Positions 30,326 to 39,753 of a DNA stretch of 64,000 bases are shown here, one piece after another (within the stretch, counting starts at the first letter, position 1; each line of letters begins with the position of its first letter). The notes under the pieces were generated by a model, which saw only the letters and a list, made by a program, of their open reading frames with translations, made no database searches and was not told the origin of the DNA. The translations under genes were made by a program, and so were the position numbers. This DNA comes from Denitrovibrio sp. (GTDB taxonomy: Bacteria > Chrysiogenota > Deferribacteres > Deferribacterales > Geovibrionaceae): assembly GCA_002869145.1 (NCBI GenBank), contig PKTM01000011.1, forward strand, positions 200,236 through 264,235. The letters run 5' to 3'.

Positions 30326-30964
30326 ATGTCTGAGTACAAAGATATAAACGAGCTTTTGGATATTGCCAGAAGTATCAACGAAGGAAAATACGACGTAGTA
30401 AGTGTAGATGTTAATTCCGAAAACGAATTATTTCATATTGCCCAGTATTTTAGTAAATCTATTGAAAAGCTTCAGACCATTTCTGACACTGTTGAAGACA
30501 GCTATGAGGACTTGCCAGGTTTCGAAGAAACTCTCAAAGCAATAATTAACGATGCTAAAACAGCATCTGAAAATGTACTTAGCTGTGTTGACAATATCAA
30601 TTTCGTCACAGACGACATTAAAGAAAACCTGCAAATCCTAAAAAAACAGGCAGAAACAGGAAAGCTCGGCAAGATGGATGGTGTGCTCGACAGGCTGAGA
30701 GATAAAGCTCTGGCCGGGCAGGACACATCTTTCGATATAATAGCATCTTTGGAATTTCAGGATATTACCAAGCAAAAAATCGATAAGCTTGTTAAAATAA
30801 TATACGACCTTCAAGAAAGACTTTCTCATCTGGTCATAATGTACGGCGTCAAAGAGGATAAGATTGACGTTGAAACACTTGATAAGCTTAAGATGAAACA
30901 GAAAGAAGATGTTCTTGATGACCAGAATTTAGTTGATGAACTCATGCGAGAATTCGGAAAATAA
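30326..30964 (+). CDS. cheZ: CheY-P phosphatase CheZ
   Basis: About 212 residues, mostly long helices. The catalytic segment SLEFQDITKQKIDKL holds the Asp and Gln used by CheZ to dephosphorylate CheY-P. The C-terminal peptide QNLVDELMREFG resembles the CheY-tethering tail of E. coli CheZ. The ATG at 30326 is preferred. A TTG two codons upstream (30320), overlapping the cheY stop, is also possible. The presence of CheZ outside Gamma- and Betaproteobacteria fits its wider distribution. Confidence 0.88.
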   Translation: MSEYKDINELLDIARSINEGKYDVVSVDVNSENELFHIAQYFSKSIEKLQTISDTVEDSYEDLPGFEETLKAIINDAKTASENVLSCVDNINFVTDDIKENLQILKKQAETGKLGKMDGVLDRLRDKALAGQDTSFDIIASLEFQDITKQKIDKLVKIIYDLQERLSHLVIMYGVKEDKIDVETLDKLKMKQKEDVLDDQNLVDELMREFGK

Positions 30965-31001
30965 GTCTTGGGTTTAGGCAAATCCGGGATGGAGGGATAT
31001 T

Positions 31002-33089
31002 ATGAGCAACAATGACATGCAAGACCTAGTACAGGACTTTATTTTAGAAACAGAAGAGATCATAGAAGCTCTTGACCACGACCTGGTAGAACTTGAATCA
31101 AGAAAAAATGACCTTGACCTTCTTAATAAAATATTCAGAGGGGCTCACACAATGAAGGGTGCGTCCTCTTTCCTCGGTTTCGACAAAATGACCAATGTAA
31201 CCCATCACGCTGAGGAAATTCTTAATAAACTTAGGAAAAATGAAATCTCAGTTAACGCAGAGATTATGGATATTCTTCTTGAGTTTGTAGATGCGACTAA
31301 AATAATTGTTTAAGATATAAAAAATGGCAGCGATAACGCTGACGTTAAAGACCTTATCAAAAGGCTGAAGCTTGCTAATGAAGGCAAACTGGCTGGTGGC
31401 GGCAATGGCGGGAAACCTAATGAAAAACAAGACGCTGCACCTCAGAAAAATGTTGAACAGGTTAAAAAGGCTGCTATGTCCATAGAGCAGACAATCCGTG
31501 TCGATGTTTCCAGACTAGATTCGCTTATGAACCTTGTTGGAGAGCTTGTTCTCTCCCGTAACCGCATCGGTCAAATTTCCGGCGATCTGGAGAAAAAATT
31601 TGAAGGCGAATTCCTCATCGAACAGCTTATGGAAACCACTTCCCAAATAGGGTTGATCACTACTGAGCTACAGCTCGCTGTGATGAAAACAAGAATGGTC
31701 CCTATAGGAAAGGTTTTTAATAAATTCCCAAGAATGGTGCGGGACCTTTGCCGTGACATGAAGAAGGATGTAGACCTTGTTATAGCAGGAGAAGAGACAG
31801 AACTGGACAAGTCTGTTGTGGAAGAGATCGGAGATCCGCTCATCCACATGATAAGAAACTCTGTGGATCACGGTGTTGAAACACCAGATATCAGACGCAA
31901 AAGAGGAAAGGCCGAAAAAGGGACAGTGAACCTTTCAGCTTACCACGAAGGCAACCATATCGTTGTAGAGATCAAAGATGACGGTGCAGGGATGGATGCT
32001 GATCTTCTGAAGGTGAAGGCTGTTGAAAAAGGCGTAATAACCGCAGACGAAGCGAAAAATATGGATCCTGAAGCTGCATACGGGCTTGTTTTCAAGCCGG
32101 GATTTTCCACTGCAGCAACGATAACAGACGTATCCGGTCGTGGGGTGGGTATGGATGTTGTTAAAACTAATATAGAAAAACTGAACGGTATCATAAACAT
32201 AGAATCAGAACTGGGGCACGGAACAAGATTCAGAATGAAGCTGCCTCTTACACTTGCAATCATTCAGGCTCTTCTTGTTGATGTTTCGGGAGAAATATTT
32301 GCTATTCCGCTTGTTTCTGTTATTGAGACTGTACGCATTAAAGAGACCGAAATACATAGCTTTGAAGGCCGCGAAGTTCTTAAACTGCGCGATTCAGTTC
32401 TCAGCCTTATTAGACTGGACGAGATATACGAACTTCAGGAATCACTTGATGACGATATTTATGTCGTTGTTGTTGGACTTGCAGAAAAGAAACTAGGACT
32501 TGTTGTTAGCAAACTTGTAGGCCAGGAAGAGATTGTTATCAAGTCGCTTGGTGATTACCTGAGCGGAAACGAAGGCATTGCAGGTGCTACCATTATGGGT
32601 GATGGACGTGTTAGACTCATCATTGATGTAGCAGGTGCAATGGAGATAGCTTCCAAGATGCCGAGAAGATCTAAAAAGAAGAAGACTGTTGCTGTCACAC
32701 AGAAAACCGGCAATAAGATAACTGTTCTTATTGTTGATGATTCTGCTACAGACAGAAAAATCATAACCAGGCTTCTCTCCTCTACAGGATGGATAGATGT
32801 TAAAGAAGTAACCAGCGGAAAAGATATGATAAAAATCTTTGAAAAGGTTGATCCTGATCTCATTATTACAGACATAATGATGCCTGAGATGGATGGATAT
32901 GAGGTTGCGAAAAATCTCAGAGAGAAAGGGTTCGAAAAACCTATCATAGCTATCTCTGGAAGATCGGAAATATCAGAACGTAAGAAGATCTCCGCTGCAG
33001 GTATTGACGCATTCTTGCTAAAGCCTCTTAATCTGCAGACAATGCTGGACAAGATTGATGAACTTATGGCGAATTCTAGCAATAGCTAG
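31002..33089 (+). pseudogene. cheA: Chemotaxis kinase CheA with C-terminal receiver, interrupted by one in-frame TAA
   Basis: The full span is 695 residues. Hpt domain with His49 (FRGAHTMKGASSF), P3 dimerisation (LMNLVGELVLSRNRI), HATPase (IHMIRNSVDHGVETP and GRGVGMDVVKTNI), CheW-like P5 domain, then an extra CheY-like receiver (VLIVDDSATDRKI and LIITDIMMPEMDGY). There is no obvious P2 between Hpt and P3 beyond a short linker. TAA at codon 104 (31311-31313) lies just after Hpt in ATKIIV-stop-DIKNGSD. Glu or Lys is likely there. SD GGAGGG upstream. No cheW lies in the window. Confidence 0.94.
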
Positions 33090-33378
33090 CTGTTTTACAG
33101 TTATATCATTTAACGTCTTTGCCGATATATATGTATATGAGGTGGTAACTGAAACCAAGCGGTTCCAAACCGCCTCAAAAATGCAGCCTAGAACTTTTAT
33201 CAGATATTATGGCGGCACGGATGTCATCTACGAACTGATCATAGTTGACACTATAAAAGGTGATAATTTAAATGAAGCAGCTGATAAATATAAACTTGGC
33301 CAAAATAACTACCGTGACATGGTTCCGAAAGCTGCTAATCCTAACCACGATTTTAACCGTTTTATCTGGTGGAGATAG
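33058..33378 (+). CDS. Small exported protein, unknown
   Basis: 106 residues with a signal peptide (MNLWRILAIASCFTVISFNVFA). The mature part begins DIYVYEVVTETKRF and has no recognised domain. A TTG one codon upstream is possible. It overlaps the end of cheA by 32 bases, and its own 3' end is overlapped by the next gene for 107 bases in another frame. The start of the mature part (DIYVYEVV) resembles that of the next protein (RYKYKVIV), hinting at a related pair, but this is weak. Confidence 0.6.
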   Translation: MNLWRILAIASCFTVISFNVFADIYVYEVVTETKRFQTASKMQPRTFIRYYGGTDVIYELIIVDTIKGDNLNEAADKYKLGQNNYRDMVPKAANPNHDFNRFIWWR

Positions 33379-34183
33379 CTTTGCTCAAGAACGCTATAAA
33401 TATAAAGTCATTGTAGCCCGACCCGGGAAAAACGTCACAACACAGCTCCGTGTATATGCGGAAAATCAAGAAGAAGCCAGAGAAAATGTAGCTCTTAACG
33501 GCTGGCAAATACTCTCCATAGAAGAAATCATGGATACCACGCCCGGCGATACACTCACAAGAGGCGCAGAATCCGGCACAACATTTAATATAAATATTAC
33601 AAAAGTAGGCAAGGGCGAAGTCGTGCCTACTGGAGATGTTTCTGTTGCTGACGGAGACAGCCTTCAGATAGATTTTAGCCCGGGGCCTTGTGAAAAACTG
33701 GACAAACTTCTTTATAACGGTGCCGAGCTCCAAATTACTGGTCCAAAACACACACTAGACAACATCACAAAAGATGGATATGTAGTGGCTGTCTTTAACG
33801 AAAATGGCTCACAATGTGCAGAGAACGGCATCTTCAGCGAAAACCTTAAAGAGGTCGGAGCTATTTACTTCGCTCTTGGAAAGTTCCGAAAAGACCTTAC
33901 TGAAGCAGAGGCAAATGTTATAAACTCTGTCAAAGATCAGCACAATTACGTAATAATCGGCCACACTGACGATGTGCGAGTAATCCCAAATGAAAAGTTT
34001 TCTGACAATTTTCAGCTATCGGTCAAACGTGCTGAATTTGTTTTAAAACAGCTTGCAGATTCCGGATTTAACACTGAAGCGATAAAGATTGTGGGGCTTG
34101 GACCTGCCTTCCCCGCTGCACCCAATATGAAGGAGGGGCAGCCTTTAAACAGGCGCGCCGTGCTTTATGAGCGAACAAACTAG
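33272..34183 (+). CDS. Exported protein with C-terminal OmpA peptidoglycan-binding domain
   Basis: 303 residues. Signal peptide after a 19-residue basic N-terminus (hydrophobic core KLLILTTILTVLSGG, cleavage near SFAQ). A novel middle part, then an OmpA/MotB-like domain (about 200-303, YVIIGHTDDVRV, LSVKRAEFVLKQL and GQPLNRRAVLYE). SD AAGGTGAT fits ATG 33272. A GTG at 33314 would give a shorter signal peptide. It likely anchors to peptidoglycan in the periplasm. The 107-base overlap with the gene upstream is unusual, but both proteins look genuine by their signal peptides. Confidence 0.75.
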   Translation: MKQLININLAKITTVTWFRKLLILTTILTVLSGGDSFAQERYKYKVIVARPGKNVTTQLRVYAENQEEARENVALNGWQILSIEEIMDTTPGDTLTRGAESGTTFNINITKVGKGEVVPTGDVSVADGDSLQIDFSPGPCEKLDKLLYNGAELQITGPKHTLDNITKDGYVVAVFNENGSQCAENGIFSENLKEVGAIYFALGKFRKDLTEAEANVINSVKDQHNYVIIGHTDDVRVIPNEKFSDNFQLSVKRAEFVLKQLADSGFNTEAIKIVGLGPAFPAAPNMKEGQPLNRRAVLYERTN

Positions 34184-35141
34184 CGTAACCTATCAGGATT
34201 TCTTCAACATAAAACTTAAAAAGTTCTACGAATATGTCAGCGATGTGATGCATGATTTCTCGTACGCTATTCACAGAAACCTCAGAGAAGAAGAGGGGAA
34301 AAGACGTATAGAGGTCTGGCGGTCTTCAAAAAATGAAAATGTCAGTGCTATCGTCTGGATAGAAGTTGTGAAGGGCGGTGTTGAGCTTGATCACTACATA
34401 GCCACTGATGTTTTACGCTCCATGAACGAAGAGGGGATGACAAAACTCTTCTTCTTTACCAACACAGACATATCCACCGACACAAAAGATGTGCTTGACG
34501 GCAAGGATCACTATGTCTTCACCCCGAAAGACATTATAGAGACCATTGACGCTCTTGAAGTGAAGAAGATGTCTAAAGCTATCAAAAAACGTAAGAACGT
34601 AAAAGTTCTATCGGGTATGGTAACTATCAGAAACTATCTCAAAAATCATCCTCCAAAAGGGAGAAAGGTCTTTGTCAACACAAGTACCCTGTCTGATCTG
34701 GCTCAGAACTACATACATCTGGTAAGAGAGACGTTCAACGAAGTTGACAGACTGGATGATATAAACAACCTTGATCAGGCAACCAAAGAGAGATTCATTA
34801 GACTGCTTTCTAAACTGCTACCTGAACTCAGGAAGACACTTTATTTCAAATTTACTGAACGTTTAGACTATATCTCTGACACCATCTATAACATTATGCA
34901 GAATCTGGTGATTTACATCAGCGCACTTGCAGAGATGGAATCCGAAGAGCAGATGAATAAAGCAAGAGACGCAATTGAAACAGAAATAGACACACTTAGC
35001 AATATAGATGATAAACTTGAAGAATTCTATACTGAGCAAATGAAAACAACAGAGAAACTCAGCTACAACCTTCTATATGTTTCAATTGGTGTTATCGCTT
35101 TTATGGTAATACTTTACGTTCTCATCGTCCGCAGCATGTAA
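34167..35141 (+). CDS. Tail-anchored protein with restriction-endonuclease-like N-terminus
   Basis: 324 residues. The N-terminal half (about 40-140) has a strand-helix pattern like Mrr-type nuclease folds (RRIEVWRSS, SAIVWIEVVKGG, ATDVLRSMNEEGMTKLFFFTNTDIS). The catalytic (D/E)xK motif is not clearly kept, so it may be inactive. The middle is helical, and a coiled coil precedes a C-terminal membrane span (about 302-321) followed by RSM. The domain reading is inference from pattern only. It overlaps the OmpA-like gene by 17 bases and belongs to the motility run by position. Confidence 0.6.
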   Translation: MSEQTSVTYQDFFNIKLKKFYEYVSDVMHDFSYAIHRNLREEEGKRRIEVWRSSKNENVSAIVWIEVVKGGVELDHYIATDVLRSMNEEGMTKLFFFTNTDISTDTKDVLDGKDHYVFTPKDIIETIDALEVKKMSKAIKKRKNVKVLSGMVTIRNYLKNHPPKGRKVFVNTSTLSDLAQNYIHLVRETFNEVDRLDDINNLDQATKERFIRLLSKLLPELRKTLYFKFTERLDYISDTIYNIMQNLVIYISALAEMESEEQMNKARDAIETEIDTLSNIDDKLEEFYTEQMKTTEKLSYNLLYVSIGVIAFMVILYVLIVRSM

Positions 35142-35271
35142 GCCTTATCTGAAACTACATTTTTTATTACTTCAAACTGTTTGATTTTTACTGAACAATG
35201 CATTAAACTTATTGTAGTAAAAAGTCTTTATAAATAGAGGCTTGGGGTGTTCATTATAAAATTCAACCGGA

Positions 35272-36858
35272 ATGTGGCACAAAATGGAATATAGTAGCGA
35301 GATTCTAAACTATATCAGTGAAGTTGTATTCGTTGTAAACGATAAATATCAGATACAATATTGCAGCCCACAGGTGAAAAATCTTACTGGCAAAGGTCCT
35401 GAAAAGCTTATAGGCAAAAAGTGCTATATGCTTCTTTTTAACAAAATGGAGCCATGAAAAAACTGTCAGCTTTCTAAACTGCAGGAGAGTAAAATTCCAG
35501 TAGACATCGAACACGACACTATTACCCACAGAGGATTCAGAAAGCTTCTCTCTGCGAAGTTCATTCAGCTTGAAAAGGGCGCATATGCGGAGATACTCAC
35601 AGACATCACCAGCACCAAAAAGCTGATCGACAAACTTACCAGGCATTCCAAAGAGCTTAAGGCATCCAACGTGGTTTTGAACCTTAAACGTAAAGAGTCT
35701 GAAAAGGAGCACAGGTTAATCCTGCGCACCATAAATTCACTTAACGACAGTGTCATGGTGGTGAACCCTGACCTGTCCATAAACGTCTCCAACTCCAGCC
35801 TTATAGACATGTGCGGACTTGAGGGGCGCAAGGTCTCCGAACTGAAATGTTTTGAGATATACGGATATACCGAGCAGTGTAAAGACTGCGCCTTTCTCGA
35901 CCCTACCATTACAAGATCATTCCGAGAGGCTAATGGTAAAAAGCTCACCGTCACCATGAATCACTTTGACAGGTACATAGTAGAATCGCTACGTGACACA
36001 ACCAAAGAGCTGAAACTTATAGACGAGATAAAGAAGCAGCAGGAAACTCTCCATGAAAAACAAAGGCAGATGAGCCTTCTTAATGAAGACCTGCTTCGCA
36101 TGAATGAAAAACTAAAAAAGGCCCACAAGATTATAGACGAAGAGCTTACTCAGGTTGGAGAGATACAGGCCAGCCTGTTGCCGGAATCACTTCCGCAAAT
36201 AGAAGGGTATGATTTTGGTGCTTTTTATGTCCCAGCAGAGCATGCAGGCGGTGACTACTACGACTGCATAGAGATGAGCAACGGATACTGGGGTCTTGGC
36301 GTTGCGGATGTTTCCGGTCACGGCATACCCGCATCTGTCATAATGGCTATAACGCGCGCAATAATGCGCTCCTACACCTATGACATAATATCACCCGCCG
36401 AAGCTGTAGCTATGGTAAATGAAATCCTTTGTGACAACATTCACACAAATGACTTTGTCACTATGTTTTATACTGTTTTCAACTCAAAAATGAATACTCT
36501 CAGATATGCAAGCGCAGGGCACAACCCGCTGCTGTTTTATGACAAATCAGAAATGCTTGTTAAAAAGATTTCAGCCCACGGAATGTTTCTAGGGGCTTTT
36601 GATATGGTAGAATATGAAGAAGGCACTCTGGAAATAGATTCCGGCGATGTCGTCTTTTTATATACTGACGGACTTAATGAGGCAATGAACAGATCCAGAG
36701 ATCAGTACGGTTATGACCGTCTCATTTCAAAGATTATGATGTTTTCAAGCCTTCCTGTCAGCGAAATGATCGAAAATATTATGAATGATGTCGAAGACTT
36801 CACACAGGGTAACCCATTTGAAGACGACATAACTATACTAGCTTTTAAAAAACTATAG
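35272..36858 (+). pseudogene. PAS-PAS-SpoIIE/PP2C phosphatase (RsbU-like), interrupted by one in-frame TGA
   Basis: The full span is 528 residues. Two PAS domains (about 5-75 and 145-240), a coiled coil, and a SpoIIE phosphatase domain from about 310 with FYVPAEHAGGDYYD, VADVSGHGIPASV, DFVTMFYTVF, YASAGHNPLL and LYTDGLNEAMN. It should dephosphorylate the STAS protein encoded next. TGA at codon 62 (35455-35457) falls in NKMEP-stop-KNCQL. PAS domains of this kind often read PCxxC here, so TGC changed to TGA is likely. A selenocysteine is a less likely reading. A start at the second ATG (35284) is also possible. Confidence 0.88.
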
Positions 36859-36871
36859 GGAGGCAATTATT

Positions 36872-37192
36872 ATGCTAGAAGTACAAGACAAAGGTGGCAA
36901 AAAACTCGTATTTGTCAAAGGTGAAATCAATGCTCAGACCGGTAGCGAGCTGAAAAAAGATGTTCTCGCACTTTTTGAATCTGCTGATTCTGCTGTGCTT
37001 TCTTTCAAAGGTGTTGTTTACATGAACAGCTCAGGCCTTAGAGAGATTATCGACCTCCTTAAAAGCTCCAACAAAGCAAAAAAGAACCTTATGCTTTGTG
37101 AAATGTCCTCAGACATCAGAGAGATGTTTACTTTTACTGGGCTTGACAAAGTTTTTAAAATATACGATACACAAGCGCAAGCTTTGGGGTAA
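36872..37192 (+). CDS. STAS-domain anti-sigma-factor antagonist
   Basis: 106 residues, a whole STAS domain: KLVFVKGEINAQTGSELKKD, then VVYMNSSGLREIIDLLK with the phosphorylatable Ser, then MLCEMSSDIREMFTFTGLDKVFKIY. Family role: when unphosphorylated it binds an anti-sigma kinase and frees a partner. The upstream SpoIIE phosphatase (13 bases away, SD GGGAGG) is the natural activator. No RsbW-type kinase is present in the window. Confidence 0.92.
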   Translation: MLEVQDKGGKKLVFVKGEINAQTGSELKKDVLALFESADSAVLSFKGVVYMNSSGLREIIDLLKSSNKAKKNLMLCEMSSDIREMFTFTGLDKVFKIYDTQAQALG

Positions 37193-37195
37193 ATT

Positions 37196-38614
37196 ATGTC
37201 AGTTGAATTCGCCAAAACCGGTGATATTCTTAAAGTTATTGTCGGACAGGACGCATCCGGCAAAGAGCTTGAAGAAGCTTCCAGGAATATTTTAACGTTT
37301 AAAGATACAGCAAGGATCAGTCTTGACCTTAAGAACTGCTTTTACATCCAGAGCAAAGCTCTCGCTGCACTAATAGCTTTTAAGAAGAACTCTTACAAAA
37401 TCGGCGCTGATTTTGTGATAAGCAACGTGTGTGAAAACGTCTTTCAGGTTTTTGAGATGGCTAACCTGAACATGTATTTCACTATTGTGGAAGACTTTAC
37501 AACTTATAACCCAGACGAGCTTGTGGAAAAGTTTTTTGAGGCTGATTATGCCGACAGGGTCTCTGACTTCATTTCAGAAAACATGAACGAAGTGTACCGC
37601 AAAAAACTCTATGAAGTGATGGAATCAGATGAGCCTACTCTTAAGTATTACGCAATACTTACCCTCGGCAAATCTCATGATTATGCCTCTGAGGACATGA
37701 TAAAAGAAGCTCTTAACAGTGATGTCCCGCAAGTGGCAAAAGCGGCTGTACTTGTACTTGGCTGGTTTGGCGATACAGACAGCAAAGAGAAGATATACTC
37801 GTTTCTGGACTGCGAAATGGAGGATCTGCGTGATGCAGCGGCTGCTTCCATCGCCTTGCTATCTGATGATTCTGATGCAGAAAGACTTGGTAAACTGCTT
37901 TCCAGTGAAAATATTTCAGTCAGAAAGGTGACAATACAGGCACTTACGCTCATTAACGATCAAAAGGCATTTGACCTTTTAGTTCAAAGCTTGAACTCTG
38001 AGAAAAATGAAGAAGTAAGCTCCGCTCTTATAAGAGCAATATCTTCATTTAATAAACCAGGTGTTTCAGACATTCTTATAAAAGCACTCGGCAGCAGCTC
38101 TATTAAAACAAGAGAGGCAGCAGCGAGCGGTCTGGCCAAGATCAAAGCGAAAGATAAAATCAATGAAATACTTGCAAGAGTGACAGACAGCGACTCATGG
38201 GTGGGCTATTTTGCTGTTAAAGCATGCGGAGACATATGCTCCGTAGCCGAAGCACAAATGCTGAAAAACAGCTACCCTGAAGTTGACGAAAATGTAAAAC
38301 TTGCAATAGTCGAAGCGCTAGGAAAGATTAATGCGGATTTCAGCGAATTTTACATCTCTATTTTGAATGATGAAAATGAAGATATCCGTAAAGAGGTCTT
38401 AAGTGCACTGGCAAATGACAATAAAGAGCTGGCATCCGGAGCCGCTGTTAAACTCTTTATAGAGGACAAAAGCTGGCTAGTAAGGTATAAGGCTCTGGAA
38501 ATAATTAATGCTATCAAACCAAAAGACTACGTTGAACTTTTAAAGGAAGGGCTTGAAACGGACGATAGTAAGTATGTGAAAGAAAAAATTCAGTCTATTT
38601 TGGATGCACTATGA
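37196..38614 (+). CDS. STAS-like domain fused to HEAT repeats
   Basis: 472 residues. The first 105 have the STAS pattern (ARISLDLKNCFYIQSKALAALIAFKKNS, shown in part; FQVFEMANLNMYF), but with a Ser-Lys-Ala segment rather than the canonical S-S-G. From about 130 to the end runs a HEAT/PBS-lyase-like series of 31-residue repeats (for example VPQVAKAAVLVLGWFGD and VRKVTIQALTLINDQ). A likely scaffold that links the phospho-switch to chemotaxis proteins, which is inference. Starts three bases after the STAS gene and overlaps cheR by four bases. Confidence 0.8.
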   Translation: MSVEFAKTGDILKVIVGQDASGKELEEASRNILTFKDTARISLDLKNCFYIQSKALAALIAFKKNSYKIGADFVISNVCENVFQVFEMANLNMYFTIVEDFTTYNPDELVEKFFEADYADRVSDFISENMNEVYRKKLYEVMESDEPTLKYYAILTLGKSHDYASEDMIKEALNSDVPQVAKAAVLVLGWFGDTDSKEKIYSFLDCEMEDLRDAAAASIALLSDDSDAERLGKLLSSENISVRKVTIQALTLINDQKAFDLLVQSLNSEKNEEVSSALIRAISSFNKPGVSDILIKALGSSSIKTREAAASGLAKIKAKDKINEILARVTDSDSWVGYFAVKACGDICSVAEAQMLKNSYPEVDENVKLAIVEALGKINADFSEFYISILNDENEDIRKEVLSALANDNKELASGAAVKLFIEDKSWLVRYKALEIINAIKPKDYVELLKEGLETDDSKYVKEKIQSILDAL

Positions 38615-39441
38615 TAAATACGGGTACAATCAAAATCAAAGATGACGAATTTGTAGAACTGAAAGACATAATCTACAAAAACGCCGCCATCGCTTTTGCT
38701 GACAGTAAAAAGTATCTGATTGAGAACAGGCTGTCCAAAAGACTACAGGAACTAAACTTTTCCAGTTTTAAGGATTATATTTACTACCTTAAATATGATT
38801 CGAAAAAACGCGAAGAGATGGAAATTCTTTTAAATCATGTGACTATAAATGAAACATATTTTCTACGTGAAAGAGCGCAGATGGATCATATGATAAAAAA
38901 TGTAATTCCAGAGCTGATAGCAAAAGGGAAGAGGAACATTAGAATATGGTCTGCGGCCTGCTCATCTGGTGAAGAACCTTACTCTATCGCCATTCTTTTG
39001 AACGAGGCAGGGCTTTTCGGAAAAGCAAACATAGAAATTATTGCTACTGATATTAACACAGAAGTTCTGCAAATAGCTCAGAAAGGGATTTATAGAACCA
39101 TCTCTTTCAGAGGGGTTCCACCCGCAATACAGCAAAAATATTTTACCAAAGACGGCTTCACCTTTAAGCTTGATCCAAATATAATGAACAAGATCAAATT
39201 TTTTCAGGGTAATCTTTCTAACCCTATGCTCGGCTCAAAGGTTGGAAAGCTGGATGTTATCTTTTGCAGGAATGTTCTTATCTACTTTGACGTACCTAGC
39301 AAAACAAAAGTGATAGACCTTTTCCATAAATCTCTGAATGTACCGGGAGCACTTTATCTGGGCCACTCAGAAACACTCAACAAGATATCTGTCAGCTTTA
39401 AGATGGAAAATTTTGGCGGTGGTATTATTTATAGAAAGTAG
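38611..39441 (+). CDS. cheR: Chemoreceptor methyltransferase CheR
   Basis: 276 residues. N-terminal helical domain and SAM-binding domain with RIWSAACSSGEEPYSIA, IIATDINTEVLQIAQKGIY and DVIFCRNVLIYFD, all diagnostic of CheR. It methylates glutamates of chemoreceptors against CheB. Overlaps the STAS-HEAT gene (ATGA). Confidence 0.96.
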   Translation: MINTGTIKIKDDEFVELKDIIYKNAAIAFADSKKYLIENRLSKRLQELNFSSFKDYIYYLKYDSKKREEMEILLNHVTINETYFLRERAQMDHMIKNVIPELIAKGKRNIRIWSAACSSGEEPYSIAILLNEAGLFGKANIEIIATDINTEVLQIAQKGIYRTISFRGVPPAIQQKYFTKDGFTFKLDPNIMNKIKFFQGNLSNPMLGSKVGKLDVIFCRNVLIYFDVPSKTKVIDLFHKSLNVPGALYLGHSETLNKISVSFKMENFGGGIIYRK

Positions 39442-39471
39442 AAGGAATAAGTCAATGGGGTAAACCATAAC

Positions 39472-39753
39472 ATGCAAATCGTTCTCAACAAGACATATAT
39501 TGTTGAGAAACTTGCGAATGCACAAGACAGAGCTGGTGAAACACAACAGGCTAACCTGACAAATCAAGCCAAGCAGGAAAATGATAAGCGTGCAAACAGT
39601 GTAAACGAAACCGAAGAGGCTGAAGGTAAAACCATTGACACCAAAGAGAGAGAGCGCCGCAAAGAAGAAGAGAGAAAAAAGAGAGAACGGCGAAAGAAAA
39701 TTGCCAAAAAACTTCAAAACGACTCTGGACACATTATAGATTTGGAAGCATAA
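39472..39753 (+). CDS. Small highly charged coiled-coil protein, unknown
   Basis: 93 residues, Lys/Arg/Glu-rich between 45 and 80 (KERERRKEEERKKRERRKK), with a conserved-looking end GHIIDLEA. Similar charged short proteins with a GHxIDxE ending occur in flagellar or chemotaxis operons of delta-like groups (recalled, not checked). The next gene begins right after its stop. No SD is clear. Confidence 0.6.
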   Translation: MQIVLNKTYIVEKLANAQDRAGETQQANLTNQAKQENDKRANSVNETEEAEGKTIDTKERERRKEEERKKRERRKKIAKKLQNDSGHIIDLEA

